64,000 bases of DNA. Origin: Mycolicibacterium mucogenicum DSM 44124 (GTDB lineage: Bacteria > Actinomycetota > Actinomycetes > Mycobacteriales > Mycobacteriaceae). The stretch spans positions 5,580,001 to 5,644,000 of the forward strand of contig NZ_CP062008.1 in NCBI RefSeq assembly GCF_005670685.2. Direction: 5' to 3'. Below, piece by piece: positions 61,540 through 64,000 of this stretch; within the stretch, counting starts at the first letter, position 1; every line of letters begins with the position of its first letter. The position numbers were made by a program, and so were the translations under genes. Under the pieces are notes generated by a model. That model did not search any database. It had not been told where the DNA came from and saw only the letters and a program-made list of their open reading frames with translations.

Positions 61540-61938
61540 CTACCGCACGCGTAGGTGGTTCTCGATGCCGTCGAGCCGTTTGCCGATCGCCTTGTCGGCG
61601 GTGGCGCGGCTGGCGGTCTCGACTGCGACGGCGGTGTGGAGCTCGGCGAACCGTTGGGCCAGCGAGGCGTCCAGCGCGGCGAATTTGTTGTCCAGGTCGA
61701 CGCGCAGGGGGTCGGCTTTGCCGTGGCCGTTGACCACCTGTTTGTTGGTCTGGTCGACGCCGCCGGCTACGCCGTCGATCTTTTTCTCGGTCTTGCTCTG
61801 CCGCACGAGCACCCAGACGGTGCCGGCGGCGGTGAGCAGTGTCGGCATGCCGATGATGACTAACCCGATGAGGCCGACGGCGTCGTTGGGTTCGTAGATC
61901 TCGGCTGCCTTGTGGAGCGCCTCCAGGACGTTGATCAC
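61540..61938 (-). CDS. DUF2746-like phage membrane protein
   Basis: 132 aa: one helix at about 22-42 (VGLIGLVIIGMPTLLTAAGT), then a hydrophilic coiled-coil-like region rich in Lys, Asp and Ala (KTEKKIDGVAGGVDQTNKQV, ALDASLAQRFAELHTAV). This is the layout of DUF2746 proteins found beside mycobacteriophage holins; they may act as a second holin or spanin-like factor. GTG start overlaps the holin stop by four bases (GTGA). Confidence 0.78.
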   Translation of the reverse strand: MINVLEALHKAAEIYEPNDAVGLIGLVIIGMPTLLTAAGTVWVLVRQSKTEKKIDGVAGGVDQTNKQVVNGHGKADPLRVDLDNKFAALDASLAQRFAELHTAVAVETASRATADKAIGKRLDGIENHLRVR

Positions 61939-62420
61939 TGGAGGTAGGCCGCCAGTGAGGTAGTTGCCGCGGCGCGGGCTTCGACTTGTTTGGCCAGAGA
62001 GTCGAGGTCGGTGGCGGTGGCGGTGATGTTGAACGTCTGGGCGGTGGTGGGGCTGGTGCCGATACCCAACGCGGTCTTGGCGGCTTGGGTGACCTTGTCG
62101 ATGTCGGCGACGATCTGTGCTTGTGCTCCTCCAAGTGCGTTGTAGCCGTTGACGATCTGTTCGGCTGGCGACAGCGGCTCGGGGGTCGGCTCCAGCATGC
62201 CGGGTACCCGCTTCTGGGACCTGAGCACGGATGCGGCGGTGGCCACCGCACCGCCGCCTGCAAGGCCTCCGAGCCACTGCAGGCCGTTGATGAAGGTGTT
62301 CGCGGTCGATGGGTCGATGAACTTGAGCACGGCGAGCAGCGCCACCAGGGCGATGCCCAGCTGACCGGCGGCGTAGATCGCGGCGCGGGTGTCGATCTTC
62401 TCGGGACTGGCGAGTTTCAT
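61935..62420 (-). CDS. Phage holin
   Basis: 161 aa with two N-terminal membrane helices (about 15-36 and 46-66) and a soluble tail, as in mycobacteriophage holins downstream of LysA. It would form the membrane holes that release or activate the endolysin at the end of infection. ATG 62420 starts 6 bp after the endolysin stop (62427), and its stop overlaps the DUF2746 start. Confidence 0.8.
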   Translation of the reverse strand: MKLASPEKIDTRAAIYAAGQLGIALVALLAVLKFIDPSTANTFINGLQWLGGLAGGGAVATAASVLRSQKRVPGMLEPTPEPLSPAEQIVNGYNALGGAQAQIVADIDKVTQAAKTALGIGTSPTTAQTFNITATATDLDSLAKQVEARAAATTSLAAYLQ

Positions 62421-62426
62421 GGTTGG

Positions 62427-64000
62427 TCATGCACCTTTCTGATTGTCGAGGAATGCCTGCAGGACAGCAGGATTCGCGTTTTGGATGTCGGCGAGGATGC
62501 TGTGTGCCGTGGTATCACCGGCCGCAGCGCGCAGGCCGAGGAACTGGACGACGCCGGGGTGCCCGCCGGCGCGGTCGATCAGCACGGCCCGGGCGTGGGC
62601 GATGGTGGCCGTGTCGGTGAAGTTGCCGTTGCCGCTGGCGCACATGAGCAGCCGTGCGAGGGCGTCGGTGTCGGCGATTTTGGCGTCCTCTTCGACCACC
62701 AGGCGGCTGTGGAGCATGGCGTCCATGAACTTGATGCGATCGATGAGCTTGACTTTCGGTTCGCCCGGAATCGCGTACGGGGAAAGGGATTCCACTTCGA
62801 TGCCCCATGAGCCGAGCTGCTCGTCAGGATCCGGAGTTGTCGGGGCCGGAGGCTGACCCGCAGGCGGGGGTCCGACTTCAACGAAGATGCCCAGGGCCGC
62901 GGCGAACGCGCTGGCGGTCAGGCCGTCGGCTGAGTTCATGTCGCATGTCGCCCACGGTGGTGCACCTTCGGGAAGGCCGCCGCCGTAGCCCTGGCCGTCG
63001 GTGTACTGGTGGGCGATCTTGCCCGGGTAGCCGGGGTTGTTGCCGTATCCGGCGACCACCAGGCGCACGCCGCCGGGCTTGTTCGGCCACAGGGCATCGA
63101 GGTCGCCGACGTTGCCGTAGCCGATCACGCGGCGGCGATCGCCGAGCCAGGTGGCGATGTCTTCGAAGGCGGCGTTGATGCCGGCGGACTGGTCGCCGCC
63201 GATCTGGCCGTTCCACGATTCGACGTCGAGCATGATCGCCATGCGCGGGTGTGGTTGCCCGACTTGCGATTTGAGTGTGGCGACGGCGTCTTGCCAGTTG
63301 GGCCGCCAGACGAAGTAGACGATGAAGAATGCGAGTCGGCCGTCATCGGCGGCGCGTTTGCACCAGGCATAGTTCTGGGCCCAGTTCTTGTCGCGGTAGG
63401 TGCCGTCGTTGGAGCGGATGCACAGCACGCGGTAGCCGGCCTGGGTGTAGGCGTCGGTGACCGGTGCCTGCCATTCGGAGACGTCGGCGTACAGGGTGTC
63501 GGGTGGTTCGATGACTGTCACAGGGGTTCCGTCCTCGGTGATCGGGCCGGGCAGGTAGGCCCAGGCGTTGGCGTAGGGGTGGTCGATGGGCCAGGCAGCA
63601 GGCGCGGTGACGAGGCCTTTGCTGCCGGCGGATTCGATGCGCATGCCGTCGAGCTCGCCCCACATGTGCGAGTTCGCACCACCGCCTGGACCGTGGTGGA
63701 ACGCGAGCTTGACGACCGCATCTCGGGGGATGTCTTGCGGCCGTGCGACGACCACGACGCCGAACGGGCCGACGCCACCGATGGGGATGGGGCCGTCCAT
63801 CGTGTCCGGCCGGTAGGACTCGGTGGTCGCGCCTTCGGATTCGCGGCCCCACTGGAAGTGGCCGGTGCTGATGCCGAGGGTGTCGTTCCATACGCCGGAG
63901 CAGTCGGTGCCGTCGTGGACGTCCTGGGTGAACATGCCGCCGTAGACGTAGGGATCGCCGAGTCGGGGCCGGATGAAGGCCTTCGCCGCTTCGACGTTGC
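62427..64000 (-). CDS. Endolysin (LysA type), NlpC/P60-like plus GH25 domains, 5' end beyond window
   Basis: About 523 residues visible, open to the right edge. N-terminal peptidase domain with catalytic cysteine in DGTDCSG and histidine in GGANSHMWGEL (NlpC/P60 pattern); the conserved PYVYGG region lies upstream of the first visible ATG at 63935, showing the true start is outside. Next a GH25 muramidase domain: YADVSEWQ, MLDVESW (acidic catalytic pair) and HQYTDGQG...CDMNSAD. The C-terminal about 150 residues are a separate helical part, perhaps cell-wall binding. It cuts both peptide and glycan of mycobacterial peptidoglycan. Confidence 0.87.
   Translation of the reverse strand, partial: NVEAAKAFIRPRLGDPYVYGGMFTQDVHDGTDCSGVWNDTLGISTGHFQWGRESEGATTESYRPDTMDGPIPIGGVGPFGVVVVARPQDIPRDAVVKLAFHHGPGGGANSHMWGELDGMRIESAGSKGLVTAPAAWPIDHPYANAWAYLPGPITEDGTPVTVIEPPDTLYADVSEWQAPVTDAYTQAGYRVLCIRSNDGTYRDKNWAQNYAWCKRAADDGRLAFFIVYFVWRPNWQDAVATLKSQVGQPHPRMAIMLDVESWNGQIGGDQSAGINAAFEDIATWLGDRRRVIGYGNVGDLDALWPNKPGGVRLVVAGYGNNPGYPGKIAHQYTDGQGYGGGLPEGAPPWATCDMNSADGLTASAFAAALGIFVEVGPPPAGQPPAPTTPDPDEQLGSWGIEVESLSPYAIPGEPKVKLIDRIKFMDAMLHSRLVVEEDAKIADTDALARLLMCASGNGNFTDTATIAHARAVLIDRAGGHPGVVQFLGLRAAAGDTTAHSILADIQNANPAVLQAFLDNQKGA

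Larger units (their letters stand above)
59888..64000. mobile_element. Prophage, integrase-side end (continues past window)
   Basis: Begins at the tRNA 3' core and runs to the right edge. Contents: tyrosine integrase, small zinc-ribbon membrane protein, DUF2746-type protein, holin and endolysin; the last three are a lysis cassette on the minus strand. Structural genes are expected to the right. The right attachment site and the restored tRNA are outside the window. Confidence 0.82.

Noticed and set aside
61112..62263. A 383-codon minus-strand frame in the prophage.
   Set aside because: It overlaps the holin and DUF2746 genes out of frame, and its product is Arg/Pro-rich without any domain.

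Overview
This window looks like chromosomal DNA from a rapidly growing mycobacterium (Mycolicibacterium type). The evidence is the high G+C content, frequent GTG starts, an MmpS/MmpL pair, an LpqH-type lipoprotein, a PE-PPE-domain hydrolase, a WS/DGAT acyltransferase, a DUF3556 membrane protein, an Rv1625c-like cyclase, and the run tadA / TadA-associated protein / tyrA / glycolipid-binding protein / proZWVX / LapA-like / APH-like. That run follows M. tuberculosis Rv3752c-Rv3761c as I remember it. Genes are dense and no gap exceeds 300 bp. The larger gaps (190-230 bp) hold terminators, operators or nothing I can recognise.

Region by region: 1-5.5 kb has ligC (cut by the left edge), gluQRS, an SDR, a P450 and tgt. 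GluQRS and TGT both act on position 34 of tRNA-Asp. 5.7-14.8 kb has LpqH, a PE-PPE hydrolase, a LuxR regulator, a flavin monooxygenase, an APC transporter coupled to a nitrilase-family enzyme, an LpqC-like esterase and a pirin. 14.8-20.9 kb is a FadD / DUF3556 / FAD-oxidoreductase operon facing a PucR-type regulator. 21-23 kb has a secreted glycine-rich repeat protein and an exported agmatine-deiminase-like lipoprotein. 23-30.7 kb is the conserved core block, with tRNA-Ser(CGA), TadA, TyrA and the ProXVWZ importer.

30.7-38.7 kb appears to be an accessory insert between the homologues of Rv3761c and Rv3762c. It holds a probable aminophosphonate-degradation operon (FAD oxidase, PhnX-like hydrolase, OPA-type transporter) with a GntR regulator, and a TetR-controlled carotenoid oxygenase. 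38.7-46.2 kb has an alkylsulfatase-like enzyme, a phosphoesterase, a phosphotriesterase-like protein and MmpS/MmpL. 46.2-59.8 kb is a series of TetR-controlled modules: MBL hydrolase with a SnoaL protein; saccharopine-dehydrogenase-like protein, membrane protein and amine oxidase flanked by two paralogous TetRs that share one operator motif; and a P450 / SnoaL / MpaB-like / SRPBCC operon.

From 59,888 to the right edge is one end of a prophage. A bare 3' tRNA fragment (attachment site) is followed by a tyrosine integrase, a zinc-ribbon membrane protein, and on the other strand a DUF2746-type protein, a holin and a modular endolysin that runs off the window.
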